DNA of 64,000 nt, from assembly GCA_019095985.1 (NCBI GenBank), contig JAGTTF010005793.1, positions 5,084 to 69,083 on the forward strand, read 5' to 3'. The notes beneath the pieces were generated by a model. It did no database searches. It was not told the DNA's origin and saw only the letters and a program-made list of their open reading frames with translations. This stretch comes from Streblospio benedicti. Taxonomy: Eukaryota; Annelida; Polychaeta; Spionida; Spionidae. Position numbers and translations under genes: made by a program. Positions 1 to 13,039 of the stretch are shown here, piece after piece. How positions within the stretch are numbered: the first letter of the stretch is position 1; each line of letters starts with the position of its first letter.

Positions 1-339
1 CCCCCAAAACCCAACAACGGTCTTAAACATCCCCGGGGTTAAAAAAATTTTTTAAATTTTTGCTGATGCATTAACAAGTTGATGCATTAAGCTTGCCTTT
101 GGCCTGACTGCTGTTGCTGCTGCTTGTAATCTCTGCCACAGTATCGCCACTATACTATATTAATCACACAAAAACACATCCAATATTCCATTAATGTTCA
201 CTATCATTCGCAATTCATATTTTACAGATATTTTTCTTTTGATGTGTGTTGTAAAGGATGAGATGAAAATGTTGTTTCTTCTGTGCTTTGAAATTGGTAT
301 CTTTTTGGGGCTTCTCTTGTTTCCCATTTCCTGCATTTT
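1..339. other. Unassigned AT-rich stretch at window edge
   Basis: No gene or repeat end is recognisable here. The segment lies just beyond the last recognisable Gypsy pol similarity and may be flanking DNA or a worn part of the same element. Confidence 0.3.
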
Positions 340-3300
340 TGTGATTCTTACATAGTGTCTTCGAGGCGAATCCATGCAGCAATTAACTTCCCTCTTGTGC
401 CTTGTTCCAGTGTACCCCCGATAGCGAACAGACTTGCATCCACCCTTTGAGGTGAAAGTCGAGCCCGGCTTCGGGTAGTACAGCAGCGGTAGCTCTTCTA
501 TAAATTCTTTTGATCTTTTGAAGGCGGTTTTGTTGTTCTGACGTCCATTTGAACGACACACCTTTCTTGGTTAGCTCTGTCAGTGGCTTTGCCAACTTCG
601 CTGTAGTTCGCCACGAATCGGCGGTAGTACCCGGTAAAACCGAGATGCGTTCGCCTCCGTGAGGTTCTGTGGAATTGCCAATTATGCAGCGCTTACCTTG
701 CTTCGGCTGGGACGGATCGTCTTTGTCGACTTCGTGTCCTAAAGTACTCAACGCTAGAGGCAAAAGAGCTGGACACTTTGCGGTTTCGCTTCAGGTTGGC
801 TGTGAGTAGTCTGCTCGAACACCGCCTCGGAGGTTTTGTTGCAGCGGACTCCACCAAAGGCCAGGATGTCGTCCAGGTAGACTAAGCATTGGCTCCAGAC
901 TATGTCGGCGAGTACCATCTCCATCAGTCTGCAAAAGTCGCTGGCGCATTGCAGAGGCCGAAGGGCATCACTGTCCACTGGTAGAGTCCTCTGTGTGTCA
1001 CGAGCTGTTTTCTCGTCTTGTTCATTGCTATTTCAGTGCCAATACCGCTCGCCAAGGAGGTCGGCGTATTGAAGGGCCTGGAGCCCTCAAGGGCATCAGA
1101 CACTCGTCGATCTTGCAGAGGATGCTTGATCTTTCTTAGTGACCTCGTTCCGGTCTGCGAAGTCAGTGATGCAGAAACGAAGTTCTCTGGATTTCTTGCG
1201 CATTCAACACCACTGGGCTCCCCAATGGGGCGTTGACGCTTGATGACTCCACTCAGCCATCATCTCTTCCCAGTTCCGGCCGACGTTTTTCCCGCGCTCT
1301 TTGTGGGGATCGCCTGAAGTAGTTTTGCTTTGATGGGTTTTCAAGCGTCACCGTGTCGATCTTGTGACGAATCTTATCCGTGAAGCCCAGACTATTGTCT
1401 GGCCCCATGAACAAGTCCGCGAATTCTGTCACCAAGGCCTCCAACTCAGAGACCCTCGTCTGTCGTCAACTCTCCTTCAGCCGGAAGCATGTAACAAAGA
1501 TATCCGGGAATTCCCGGATCACCTCGCTCTTTCTGTACCAGCCTGCAATCGAGCCGGATTACCATCTGCAAAGTACAACTGGCAGTCTCCTTTGATCAGC
1601 GGTGACTCTGTGCTCTCTTCTTCCAGTATCAGTTGCCTGCTGGTCCACTCCCTTCCGTGCCAGGTCCGCACTGACCCCACTCGCGCCACATGGGGGGAAT
1701 GTGCCAGATACTTAACAACAGGGGCTTCTCCCCCGTCCGAAGTCTTTCTTGTTGCCTAGTTGAGATGTTCGTGTCTGGCCACTACGAGTCTTTTCTTGTT
1801 GCCTCCCTGGTTTCCAAAGAGAGATGTCTGTGATCTTGGCCACCACCAGGACCTCCTGCTGTCCTACCACCTCGCGCCCTGGTTCTACAAAGACAAGATA
1901 TGCCAGCCATCGTTTTAACGGTCTTGTCTATGGGCAGCCTGTGGTCTAGCTGTCCAGAGAGATTTCCTTCGTGAGTCTTAACCCATATCGTGCCCTTCCA
2001 CAGTGGAGAGGCTGTGAGTCACCAGCGACCTATGCCAAGGTCGGTTCTTCCCTGGCCTCTACTTGGACAGTCTGCTCATACTTCATCCCCCCCATCCTCA
2101 AAATGGATGGGACTCTCCACCACGTCCGGTTAATCCCCAACCCTCCGGCAGCTAATACCAAGTCTGTGGAGTCCAGTGATGCATCCCGCAACTCTCCACA
2201 AACGCGCGAAAAGGGAGACTGAAGGTGGCACCCGTGTCCAGGCAGGTAGCAGCTTTCAACTTGCCCCTGCGAGTCCCACCAAACACCCCATCACGGGCGC
2301 GGCCTCAGCTGAAGCCATTTCTGTTCTTATTCTGACGACGCCTGTGTCCCCTGACCATGAGATTGATACACCCCCCTCTCCGTATCTCCGGTGATTGGAG
2401 GCAGAACTGAGCTGGCGAGGTCACAATTGCCTCCTAGACTTGTCATGCACTTGTTGAGCTGCCAGCCATGGAATGACCACTTTCGTCCTCGGGACCTAGA
2501 TGGGCTGGTTGGGGTTTTTGGGGTTCCGCCCCCTTTTTTCTCACCATAATATTTGCCAGAGCTAGCTTTGTCTCTGCGCTTGGCACTTGCTTCATCCGGA
2601 CTACCAAACCGCTGCTCAGGACTGTTCTTTTCCTTCGTGCCGCTTGTCGGTGTACTTGTTATCTGTTCTGGGCGCACTAGAGGGCCGCTAACTGTGCACC
2701 CCCCTCCCAATCGACTGTTCCATCACCTCTCTACCACTTTGCCGCAGGCTGCTCCTCCCACGGGTATCACCAGGACAAGTGAAGGTGATACCGGTCTTCC
2801 TTGGCCCACCTTCCACTTCTTCGACCTGGCACGCTCTAGTTGGTCACCAGGTTCTGAACTGGGTCTTTGGCTTTGTCTTTGTCGGGAACAACCGAGGCAC
2901 TTAACCCCGAGTTCCTGCAAGTCAGGACTTGATTCAGGCAGCACTCCCTGAACCCAAAGGGGTCGAATCGAGGGACAATCCACCACCACTAAGGCTAGCC
3001 CCGTTGCCTTTGTCAGCAGGCGTCAATGCGGCAGGGGAGACTCGCGACTCCACCGCGCCCTGCCAGCTAGTTTTCCTGCTGCTTGCTGGAACTCGCGCTG
3101 ACCACTACAGGCGCCTGCGTTCATGCCAGATTTTGTAATTCAGTCTCTCCGATCTCCCCAACCACTTTTATTTGTCTTCTTCTGAGGCAGCTGGACACAG
3201 CGTATAGGGATGACCCAGCTTCGCAGTTCCAAATTGCAGTTTGGGTAGTCCTTTGCCTCCTTGGTGACTGCCGGATGACCGGTCTTTGTCCCGCCTTGTG

Positions 3301-6300
3301 CTCGTCACTGGTGGGTTGCCTGTCGGCTTGTCTTTAGTCGCTCCCAAGTCCAAGCCACCTTGTGCACAGTGTCTTCCACTGAGGGTGCTGGGGTTTTTTG
3401 GCGTTGTCTTGCTCTTTTCCTGGACGATGTTTGCCTTGTACTTGAAGGATCATCCCGCCCTTCGGCGAATGAGCTCTCCTCACACTTATGGTGAGTGTCA
3501 CCCCCAGGGTGCAGCATCACGTTGTCATAGGTTCTGCGGAGCCTGGGCTGTGTTCAACCAAGTTCGAGTCGCTTTAACACAGCTTTCTTTTGATCTTTTG
3601 CCGAATGCTCGCCCTGCGAGCGCTTGAAGGTTGGAGATGAAGTCTTGCACTGATTCTTTGTATTTGTTAACGGGTGATCAACCATCCTGGCTGCCCTTGC
3701 CTCAAATTCCACATGGAAGTGAGCATTGAGGGTCAAAACTAGAGTTTGCCAGTTTATCCGCTGCTCGAGCATGTTGAGCATCCCTTGTTGTCCGGTCAAT
3801 GCAAATCTACCAACCACCCAGCCCACTCGTGGAAGGGTACATTGGTACATGGTCATCAGCTCGACGAACATCTGCATGTGGTCAGACCAAGTCTGATTTT
3901 CTGTCGGTCTGATTAAACTTGTGGAACGCCTTGATACAATCTTTGAACTTGACAGAGGTCGGAACGCACCTTAAAGGCGCGTCCTCCTCGGGCGAAGAGT
4001 CTTGTCTCTGGGAGTCTAGCGTGTGGTCCGCAGGTCTGCGTGACCTTTGTGAGTTCGAATCTTTTCTGTTCCAATCTTTCTCTTGTACCTTGTACTCTTC
4101 CAGGTGTTAACCCAGGGCGTCTGGTGGAAACGACGTACGAGCGGGTCATCTAGGGGTTGCCCCGGTGTCAAGGACTCGCTATGGCCCATTGAGAGACCTC
4201 GCTGGAACAATGTTCGTGAACTTGCGGCGGCTGTCTCGTGGTCCCTCGGGGTCGACTTTACTTGGGTGTCCTTCCGAGTTGATGGTGATTCGACGGGGAG
4301 GGGGAAACGGATCTCTTGCTCAGCGATCTGTCATCCCGTTCTGGTCGGAGGGTGTGCAGTCAGATTCGGGAGTCGGGACTGTAGGCGACATATTTCTTGC
4401 TCAGCATCCAAGCGTGCTATTTCAGCCCCTAAATGCCACAAGTGGCTTGAGACTTCTTCTTCTGGCTGCGCTTGTTCTTTGGTGGGGGCCCTTTCGGGTG
4501 CCCTGCTTGGTGGGTCGGGGATATAGGGCCCAGACGGCCTTGTGCGGCTTGATGGGAGGCAGAAAGTGACCTCCTCTCTTTTCTTTCAGCGGGCTTGCGT
4601 GCATGCCAAAGCGAGCTTTCTTTTGTAGTCTCGCTCGGTCTTGTCGGCGGTCTCCGATGCTTCATGGTCAGTCAACTCCTCCCAGGACGATTCAGGCTCA
4701 GCAAACTCCGGCAGCAACTCAACCTCCCATGAGGTGAGGAGTCTTGAGGTTCAGCGCCACAGCTCTGCCATCTCGATGTCTTGTCCCTCGTCGAGCACAA
4801 TCTTTAAAGTAGTGGGCCCATGACTCGCGCAATTCATCTGGCTTTGTGGCCCTGGTTCTTGATCTTGGTGCGGCGATATCGCGGCTTAACTGAGTTGTGC
4901 CAGCAGCACTTTTCGGCGGTGTCGAAAGGCGTACTGTCCAGCGACAAAGGTCGCCAGATGCATGGCAAACCCTTGGTCGATCCGGCTGGGTGTCCGAGGA
5001 TCGATTCTAGATAATAAACACGCTCGGTGTGTATACCTAGGACCGCTTGTCCATCTTCTTGGGCGGAAGATATTTCCACATAATATCCTCCTCTGCTGTT
5101 GTTTCCCGAGCTTGATTCAACTTGGGCCTCTTGACCTTTTCGGGTTTGTCCCGGGTCAAGGGGTCCTTCTGGGAAGTCCTCTCAACTTTCTTCTTCACGT
5201 TCTCCTTTTGGCACTCACGTGTCCCTGGTCCGTTTTGTGGTCCAACACTTTCTGGGGTCTTTGTGCAGACTGGGCAGAAGCGTCCCGGTTCTTCGCCTTG
5301 TCCTCTGGAACTCCCCTCTTAGGGGCCAACTTCTCAGCAGAGTTGCCAACCGTACCTCTGTTTCCATCTGCTGTTTCGCTCTGCGTCTTTTCTGAAGGGT
5401 CCTTTTCTCTTTCGGAACCATCTGGTTCAGGGATCCTCTCTAGGATGGGCGTGGGTAACACTGTAGATGGGACTTTGTGGTTAACTCCACTCGCGCCGGT
5501 CTTTCCGTCCGCTGTTTGTACCACAGCCATTGATTACCTCCGCGGAACCGTCTGGTTCAATGGAGGAAGGTTTGTGTCGGGGCCCAAGGGGACTCGCACC
5601 ACACCTCCCGTCCTATCTAGCCAGCTGTAGGTCCCCTGGGGGTGACTGCGTGTCTTGCAACGAGGCGGTTCTCCGACGGCGGCTTCGTCCAGCTTGAGGC
5701 TATCATCGACGTCCCACTCGACGGCCGACTTCTCTTCCGCGCCTCCGTGGTCTTTCGCTTGTTGCCCATCTCGCGGCATGTCTGTGCCCCCTTAGCGGTC
5801 GGATTCCACGAGTCCCTTGATAACCGCCCATGCTTCTACAGTTGGAGTATCACAATCAGCGCTGTCTGGTCGTGCTTTAAATCTTCCGCGCCAAATGGTT
5901 AAAGATCTACTCGCCTGTCTTGAAGCTGTTGACGCTGTTTCTTTTTCTTCTTGAGTCTTTGACGCCGGCGGCATCTTTACCCCTGTGTCAGACATCGCGA
6001 CTAGATCCCAGTATGCACATTGCCTGTTTGCGTGTACCTACGTGAGATCCTGGTCACGGCACCAAACTGTAAACAAAGTGAGTTCTGTATCTGCCGGTCT
6101 TGACTGGTGGTCACCTCTCAGGAAGCGCAGTGGAAGAACTTGCCTGGATGACCTACGAAATCTGTGGGCCGGGAGGCATGGGATATCCAGGCCCAAAAGC
6201 CCTATAGAGATCTACCCCGTGTCCCCGGTGCTGTGTACAAGCCGTCCTACGAACCACCCCTGTGGGTCTTATACCCAGTGGGACATGCGTACTCGATCAG

Positions 6301-6749
6301 AACCCTCGTACGCTTCTCGTTGTGTATTAGGCTTTTATACCGTGAACAGCTGTCTAACCATCAGTCCCGTCTAATGGGGGCAGAGTAGCTGTGACACCCC
6401 CGGGTTTCACAAAGGGCCTTCTCATGGGAAGGAATTCGCACTGGTGCTGACACGCACTGTTTCAAGCGTCCCCTACGCAGTACAACACGGAGCCAGGACC
6501 ACGTTGAGAGAGGCACCCATTGGGTTAACCTCCGTAGAATTGTGTAAAGAGGGCCTATTCCCGAGATCGAGAATAAGTTGCCAGCCCTACCGCTTCCGAC
6601 GAGTGCTAGAGGAGAACTGCCGCTAATCGGCTCAAAAACCAGTACCAGAGAATAATGGCTCCCTAATCCTACTGTGGCCATAATAAGGACAACAACAATA
6701 CTTAACAAGGTGTTTGTGTAACGGGGAAAGCTATACCTAGTCCAGTGCA
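340..6749 (-). mobile_element. Broken Gypsy/Metaviridae LTR retrotransposon, copy 1 (5' LTR to RNase H region)
   Basis: A fossil Gypsy element lies antisense to the window. From its 5' end (high coordinates) it holds an LTR (about 6068-6749), a gag region starting near 5995 with a charged, proline-rich N-terminal part, a capsid-like stretch near 3550-3880 and a zinc-knuckle region near 3170-3230. A protease region follows (about 1850-2400), then a reverse transcriptase region (about 840-1440, YLDDIL box near 880) and a start of RNase H near 380-560. No integrase or 3' LTR is seen before the window edge. The copy is broken, with well over a dozen breaks. It matches the copy at 40925-47991 closely along its length, so both look fairly young. 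Family placement rests on the RT and the Gypsy-type linker upstream of it. Confidence 0.8.
6068..6749 (-). repeat. 5' LTR of Gypsy copy 1
   Basis: The segment has the same ends as the LTR of copy 2. On the minus strand it ends in TTTACA and is followed two bases later by a likely tRNA primer-binding site, TGGTGCCGTGACCAGG (about 6048-6064). The outer end near 6749 is approximate and was placed where the match to copy 2 fades. Element breaks are not itemised. Confidence 0.6.
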
Positions 6750-9310
6750 ACTTCTATAACTAATTTTTATACTACTTGAGAATACTACAATTCTCACGCT
6801 GGAGACTACACGAACGAGTTTTGTTACAGTAAGTTTGCTCAACACTCACCACCAGACCCAACGGTAATTTCTACAGTCAAGTAGGTGATGATCACATTTT
6901 TGTTAGTATTGTGTGCTTATATTTCAAGCAAATATTCCTTCGAAAATGCTCATAACCTCAAATTTTCAGTAGCATTTTCTTTTTCTCAATACTACCAATT
7001 CTATTGCTGCAAGATTATATGAAATTGTGTTCATAATGTTTTCATAATAATTAAAAGTCCTGTAATAAACCTTTACTTATTGAATGTAAGAGTCAAAGCT
7101 TTACAACTATATGCAGCCGTTTCTACAGTCAAGTATACTTCACGTATATTAAGGTACAAGTATAAAAGAATTTGTTGTAGAACAAAGTACGTAGAAACCC
7201 AAAATATAAGAGCCTCATTGAGATATATGACATCATAAATTGTAAATTGCTACACTTTCAACCACTACTTCAAAATATTTACTGGCTGTTGAACTTCAAA
7301 TCAAAGAAAATCAACATTTCCCACAAAGAGTGCAGTGCACAATTTGGCCACTTTTATTATAGTTAAACACGTGGGAGATTATTATTTACAATGCTTTAGA
7401 ATACACTCACATAGAGGTGTGCATACAAATTTCAACAACATAACTAGAGCAATTAACAATGAGGTTGGTTGAACCAAACAAGTTGTATGTTGCCAAATGG
7501 ACTATAGCTACATGAATCTCTCACTTGTATTTGGATTGTTTGTCTACATTCTTTGTGTAATATTCATGTGAAAAATTGCAAAAATAAAATACCATAGTTA
7601 GTTTCAAGACTACTTCTCTATTTCAAATATGTGTGCTGCTTTTTGTGAACGCTCAATATATTTTGAATCTATTTACCCACTGACGATATATTCAATGAAC
7701 TATTATATTTGGCTAGGAACGAGATATAGGACCCCATATACAGAAATCTGCATATACATTTACATATCGATCTGTATATAGAGAAATCTGTATCAAGGTC
7801 TAGACTAAATATAAGTTCAACCTGCCTTTAATTACTAATCAACCGTAATGATTTCAAAGTGTCCTATGTTAACTTTGTTGAAAACAACGTTTTCAATATT
7901 TAGACACCTGTAAATGTGTTTTTAGAATATCAATATATCCTTTTAGAAACACAGAATGATAAACAAAAGAACGTGGGTCTCTCCCATAAGATGTACACGC
8001 CACAGGTGTGAATATATATTGAGTGGTGACTATAAAGGTACACAGCGGTAACTATTTTGATCTGTGACATAAAAACGGTCTTGAAACATGTGCCATTTGT
8101 TTTGTTTACTGCACTTCCTGTCCTGGTCCCACAGAGGTGTGATGATGAACAACTCCACTTTTCTCAAGCACCCCTTGCATAGAACTGTACATATTGCCAT
8201 GTAATCTTCAACTCTTGCTGGCCGCTCACAGAATCACCAGGATCTGGGGTGTGCATTAGGTTCATGTAAACATGAAAGAACATGCAGATAAAATATTGAG
8301 GTCATTGGAGTTAGGCCACACCTCGCTAGCCTACGGAACCCAGCAGTCTGGGCACGCTATTCTCTGCCGGGAATAGCCATGCAGCTATTCCGGCACCATG
8401 GCTATATACACACAGTATGTAGCTGTGCTTCAATGCCCCTAATATTCGTGAAAACGGGTAAAGAAATCTAACAATCACAAGCTCTACCGGCGAAATGTTC
8501 CGCAACGTCTATCATGCGATTTTACATGTTACAAATCCTCGTAAGGAAACTGGAGATTGATTTTGCCTTTTACGTAAGCCGAACCCCACTATATTTCTCC
8601 AGTTAAAGCCTTAGCTGGACCCACGGATTGATAATGAACATGGACTTGTAAAGGCATTGTGAATGGTTAAGCAGTGAAACTGACAAAGGTGGCAAAAAGC
8701 TGCTGCTAAAATGCAAGAAATATAGGTAGGAAAAATATATTAAATATCTTGTGAAGACAGACAGAAATAAAAATGACAGAAACTAAACAAACACAGACAT
8801 AAAAAAGAATAGAAGACAAACATATAGATTTTATATATGACTTAGCTACATGTCTCAGTTTGTTTCATGTACAAGAACAGAAGAGGTGGACAATTTTGGT
8901 TTTCTGGAGGGTTTGTTGGAGGTATTTTAAAGCTGTTTTTAGTGTCCGTGAGACAGTGTTGTGTACCCTGATTGTGGGAAACAGCCCATATAAAACACAT
9001 ATTGAAAACATTCATGGGCGAAACGTTCAACCATATAATACATAGGTTTGCATGTAGCTTTTTAAGCAGTGTGACAATGTGGCAATGGTTTAACTGTCAC
9101 TGTCTAACAGTTCATCATTGTGTCAGCCTAGTTACCAAGTAAGCAACGTCTATAGTTTGGTCCATGGTTTGTACTCACAGTGAATGATTTTTACCCAATT
9201 TGTTGAGCAGTTTTTCTTCTGATGGACAGAAAGAAGGGGCTCATGGAGAACTTTTTTAAAATTGCTTCATAGATGAGGTGGCGTCATTTTGTTGCCGACA
9301 TGTGAACAAT
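6750..9310. other. AT-rich intergenic DNA, nothing recognised
   Basis: About 2.5 kb with no supported gene, RNA or mobile element end. Short open frames near 8842-9045 overlap on both strands and lack splice sites or domain features. A GC-richer patch around 8300-8420 is unexplained. Confidence 0.4.
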
Positions 9311-9325
9311 CAACCCAAACATACA

Positions 9326-9475
9326 ATAGAACCTCAAATTAAGACCATTTCTATAAAGAGACCACTTCTACAATATGAACATTTCGTGGTCCAAGTCTTT
9401 ATAACGAGACCACCATGAATCTCTATAAAGAGACCCTCTTTATTTCTACTCAAAAGAGGGCCATGCTTGGTCCCT
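9326..9475. mobile_element. Pogo/Tc1-mariner-like MITE fragment
   Basis: It holds the motif TAGAACCTC followed by TTAAGACCA and repeated AGAGACCAC blocks, a composition typical of short pogo/Tigger-like non-autonomous elements. A related start (TAGAACCTCCAGTATAAGAC) occurs at about 27771. The ends are not cleanly paired, so this is a fragment. Confidence 0.45.
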
Positions 9476-10090
9476 TATACGGAGATACTGGTGCTTAATA
9501 GCATTATGCCACCACGTTTACATCACTCAACATGGGACCAGAGTGCCGGTAACTATAAAAAAAAGCTAGCTCTGAGAAAAATCTCAGGCCCTTTATCATA
9601 ATAACATTGGAAACTCCCAACAAGTTGCCTAGACCCATTTCCGGCTGTGAACTTTTAAACCAACCGGAGAGCAAAAGTCAGCTTAAGCCGGGCTTCGGGG
9701 TTGTCTTATGTTAAAGTTATGTTACATGAGAATATATAGTCTAATAGGGTTTGAGATATTGAAAAAGATTTTTTCTATTAGGTCTGCAATAAAAATCAAA
9801 TGTCTTACCAAGAAGATCTCGGCGACTATGTGGCTTTTCTGGACCCAAGAAGAGATGTTGGTAGAGGGACATTCGAACTGTGATGCATGGAGAACATAAG
9901 GAGTCGGGGGGAGCCAGTAGCTGTTAAAATGATTAAAGAGAACAGGATTAAAGAAAAGATTAAAAAAGTAAGTTAGGGTTGTTTGTTTGTTGTTTATTAA
10001 ATGACATGGTATTTGAACATATTCATAGCAAAAAATTCATTTACAATATCTTTTCAATAATTTGTGAATTGAATGATAAGCCCAAAGACA
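9476..10090. other. Intergenic DNA, nothing recognised
   Basis: AT-rich sequence with no supported feature. A 63-codon frame at 9708 has no domain, splice context or neighbour to support it. Confidence 0.35.
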
Positions 10091-10138
10091 TGAAATGATA
10101 ATAATATACACTCTCGAGTCAGTGACCCTTATAATGAT

Positions 10139-10227
10139 GAGCGGCAGCGGCGGCGGCGGCGGGCAGCGACGACGACGACGACGACGACGACAGCAGACGA
10201 CGCAACGGCGACGACGGCGGCGGTACA
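10139..10227. repeat. GC-rich trinucleotide repeat (GGC/GAC)n
   Basis: Imperfect GGC and CGA triplets run through this stretch. They create arginine- or glycine-rich open frames on both strands that are repeat artefacts, not genes. Confidence 0.9.
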
Positions 10228-10529
10228 ATGATATTGAACACTTGAAGCATCAGCGTGGCGGAGCCTTCGTCTCAATTAATCTTGCAGTTCTTTCTTCCTC
10301 AAACAGTCTGCAACCCTCATTGCGGTCCACGGCAGTGGTCTCAAAGGATTGAGGGGGCGATGTCGCACCTTTTGGGGTTACATGAAGCACATCCTTGTAT
10401 CTTTTCTGCTGTCCACCTCGTGATCTTTTTACCTGATGACAGCTCGCCGAACATAAGGGGCCCGAATTCTTTCTGGGCCCCTCGCTTTACATGTCCCCAG
10501 CGTAATTGAGCATGCATAATCATGGCTTC

Positions 10530-11190
10530 AACACTGGATATACCACAGAGAACTAAACATCAGTATTTGCCATTCTGTCAGTCCAAGACACCTTGCATAT
10601 TTTTCTAAGGCAACGTTGATGGAATTGCTCTGTAAGTTTAATGTGACGTAGGTATTGAGTCCATGTCTCACAGCCATAAAGGAGTGTACTCAAAACCGGC
10701 TCTATACACCTGGTTTTCGTACTGAGTCGTATGCCATGATCTGACGATAGCCTGTGCTGTAAACTGACCATAAAAACGAACTTGGCCTTGCTAATGGGTG
10801 CTGTGATTTCATCATCAATCTTGGCATTCTGTGCAAGGATACCTCAAGATAGCGGAATTGATCTACACATTTCAGCTCCCTCCATTTATCTTGATCGGTT
10901 CTGTGCTTGGAGGTTGTCCTGGTTTTTGGCTGGTGTAAAACTTCCGCCTTCTTGTTGCTGATGGTCAGGCCGTACCTGCGACAGGCTCTTGAAAAATTGG
11001 TCCACTATGTGGTAGGCATCCTCAAAATGAATGTGCCACTAGGGCACAATCATCGGCATACAGAAGGTCTCGGATCAGCATTGAGGGATGTTTTGGTACG
11101 GGCCTAAAGACGTCTTAGATTGAATATGCTCCCATCACTTCTGAACTGATCATCACCCCTTTGTCGCAGTCCTTGAAGGCATCATGGAGC
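10530..11190 (-). mobile_element. LINE reverse transcriptase fragment (C-terminal half)
   Basis: On the minus strand the sequence reads LLYADDCALVAHS near 11045-11075, the catalytic YADD box of a non-LTR reverse transcriptase. It continues with a GLTISNKKAEVL-like segment and, at 10553-10771, the thumb-type motif LLYGCETWTQYLRHIK followed by FHQRCLRKICKVSW. These are hallmarks of LINE ORF2 C-termini of the RTE/CR1-like type. The frame changes at least once, so it is dead. It stops next to the assembly gap, and more of the element may lie in the gap. Confidence 0.75.
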
Positions 11191-11220
11191 ATGAAAGAAA
11201 AAAAAGAATAGCAAAAATAA

Positions 11221-11320
11221 NNNNNNNNNNNNNNNNNNNNNNNNNNNNNNNNNNNNNNNNNNNNNNNNNNNNNNNNNNNNNNNNNNNNNNNNNNNNNNNN
11301 NNNNNNNNNNNNNNNNNNNN
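11221..11320. other. Assembly gap (100 N)
   Basis: Exactly 100 unknown bases, a common placeholder length, so the true gap size is not known. Confidence 0.98.
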
Positions 11321-12530
11321 AGTTGGCAAGAATGATTGTTTGACATATGACTACCTGGCGTGGCTAAGCTCAGCTAGTGCCCTTTAGACATGTATGTGAT
11401 GCTCCTGACTGTTGTGGGCTTTACTCTGGTAATGATAACTGTTTAGCATTGATGGCTCCATGCTTTAAAGGCAGCATCCCAATAATTTCTGCGACGCATA
11501 AATGACGCATAAAATCGACGCATAAATTCTAGGGATTTCTAGGCATAAAAAAGTATATGTCGAGCATCTGCTGTTAGATAAGCCCTTTTAGCATTAAATG
11601 ATCCCCGGCCCCCAGCGCATACTCAACTCACAACCAGTGCAAACCCCTCGAAATTAACATGCACACTGTACTTTCAGTATCTTCAAAGTTTAAAGCTTCC
11701 AGTCATTAGGTGAGTACAATCAATTATCACTCCCACCAGGGGTGCACTTCCAATCCGCGAGACCATTATATCTAAAGTATGATAATCTTGTAATATCATG
11801 TGCTTCTGTTTTTAGTTATTTGTATTAATATTTCTGTTTCAGATGCAAATATGTTATATATGCATTTGTAAATTATTGTTCATGATTGTAATTATGCTGC
11901 ATTATTTATCAGCTACCAGCACAGCACACTTGTACAGCTGCCTCCAGTACAGCTTCCATGATGGCTCTGCAACACACAAACAATGTCTAGAGATGACTGA
12001 ATCTGTGAATGAAGCACAACCCCAAGTCATTATAAGAAACATTCATATACAAAATAATATGTCTGTGTAAATGTTGATTTGACTGAAAAGATCATGTAAC
12101 TGTAATTGACATGTAGCAACTTCATTCAGATGTTGCATCAAGAACTTATTGTATCAACGAGTTTGTGTAGTCACACATCATCATACAGGAAATTACCTTG
12201 AAATTCGATCCCCTTGATCAGCTGGAGCCTCGATCAGAAGTTGGTACTTGCAGATAGAAGTGTACCAATCTCAGAGGATAGGGCCACGGCAGAAATATCG
12301 TATTCCTAAGTTGGAAATCTTCAACCAAGTTCTTGCATTGAAGAGCAAGAGATGTTTCAAGTTATTAAGACATTTCAAAAAATTTCACCAAATATTTAAG
12401 TGTTCTGCCATTAACTCTGGTTCTGCTTTCAGGGGATATCGTGTAAATTGATGTCAGTACATTCAAACGAAGCTGAATGTGTTGTACAATAGTTTACTAT
12501 CTCCTACCCATTGATCATCAGCTTGAAATG
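11321..12530. other. Intergenic DNA with small tandem motif
   Basis: No gene is supported. A short tandem of GACGCATAAA-type units lies at about 11490-11525. A 75-codon frame at 11843 has no supporting feature. Confidence 0.35.
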
Positions 12531-12540
12531 ATCAAGTATT

Positions 12541-12841
12541 TCAGTGAGGCCAACCACCACCACAGCTTGGTATTGCCTTTCCATCAACTTCCTCACTCGG
12601 GCAGATGGTAGTTTTGGAACATCTATCTGCTATACTCCGAAGGCAAGAGCCACCAAGTCCTTCGTTCTGTAGCGTACCTCCATCCACTTTCCCTGAAAAT
12701 CTTTTAACATCCTGTATTTTGTCCAGTTCTACCCCCACATGTTTGCTCAGTTCTACCCTGCGGGCCTGCCCCACATCGGCGCCACAAGTTCCTTTTTCTC
12801 AAACCTATCATTGTATGCAGCCCTCATCCTTGAACAATTGA
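12541..12841 (-). pseudogene. Possible coding-sequence remnant, unidentified
   Basis: A patch of less AT-rich sequence is open on the minus strand in two overlapping frames. One frame gives a 77-residue stretch starting MGQARRVELSKHVGVELDKI; the next gives VRYRTKDLVALAFG and ARVRKLMERQYQAVVVVG. The shift of protein-like sequence between frames suggests a decayed gene or transposon piece. I do not recognise the family. Confidence 0.25.
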
Positions 12842-13039
12842 TGAAATAATGTATACAAATGTACACTCTCATCGCTAGATCTATCTAACAGGATCTATTT
12901 ATCTAGTATTATGTACATAAAATAAGTCTATTGCACAAGAATGAATGATCTGTTATTAAAATATGCACAACAACACTATTCACCAATACATTTTGTCTTT
13001 CAAAAGACCTTATATCTAACAGTTGTTTCCTCTACTATT

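Noticed and set aside
5195-5530. Separate plus- and minus-strand genes in the Gypsy gag areas
   Set aside because: The plus-strand frames are shadows of the antisense element, which explains the region.
8842-9045. Overlapping 61- and 62-codon frames on both strands
   Set aside because: No domain, splice site or codon pattern favours either strand.
10037-10352. Arginine-rich open frames on both strands
   Set aside because: They arise from the GGC/GAC triplet repeat and have no start context or splice sites.
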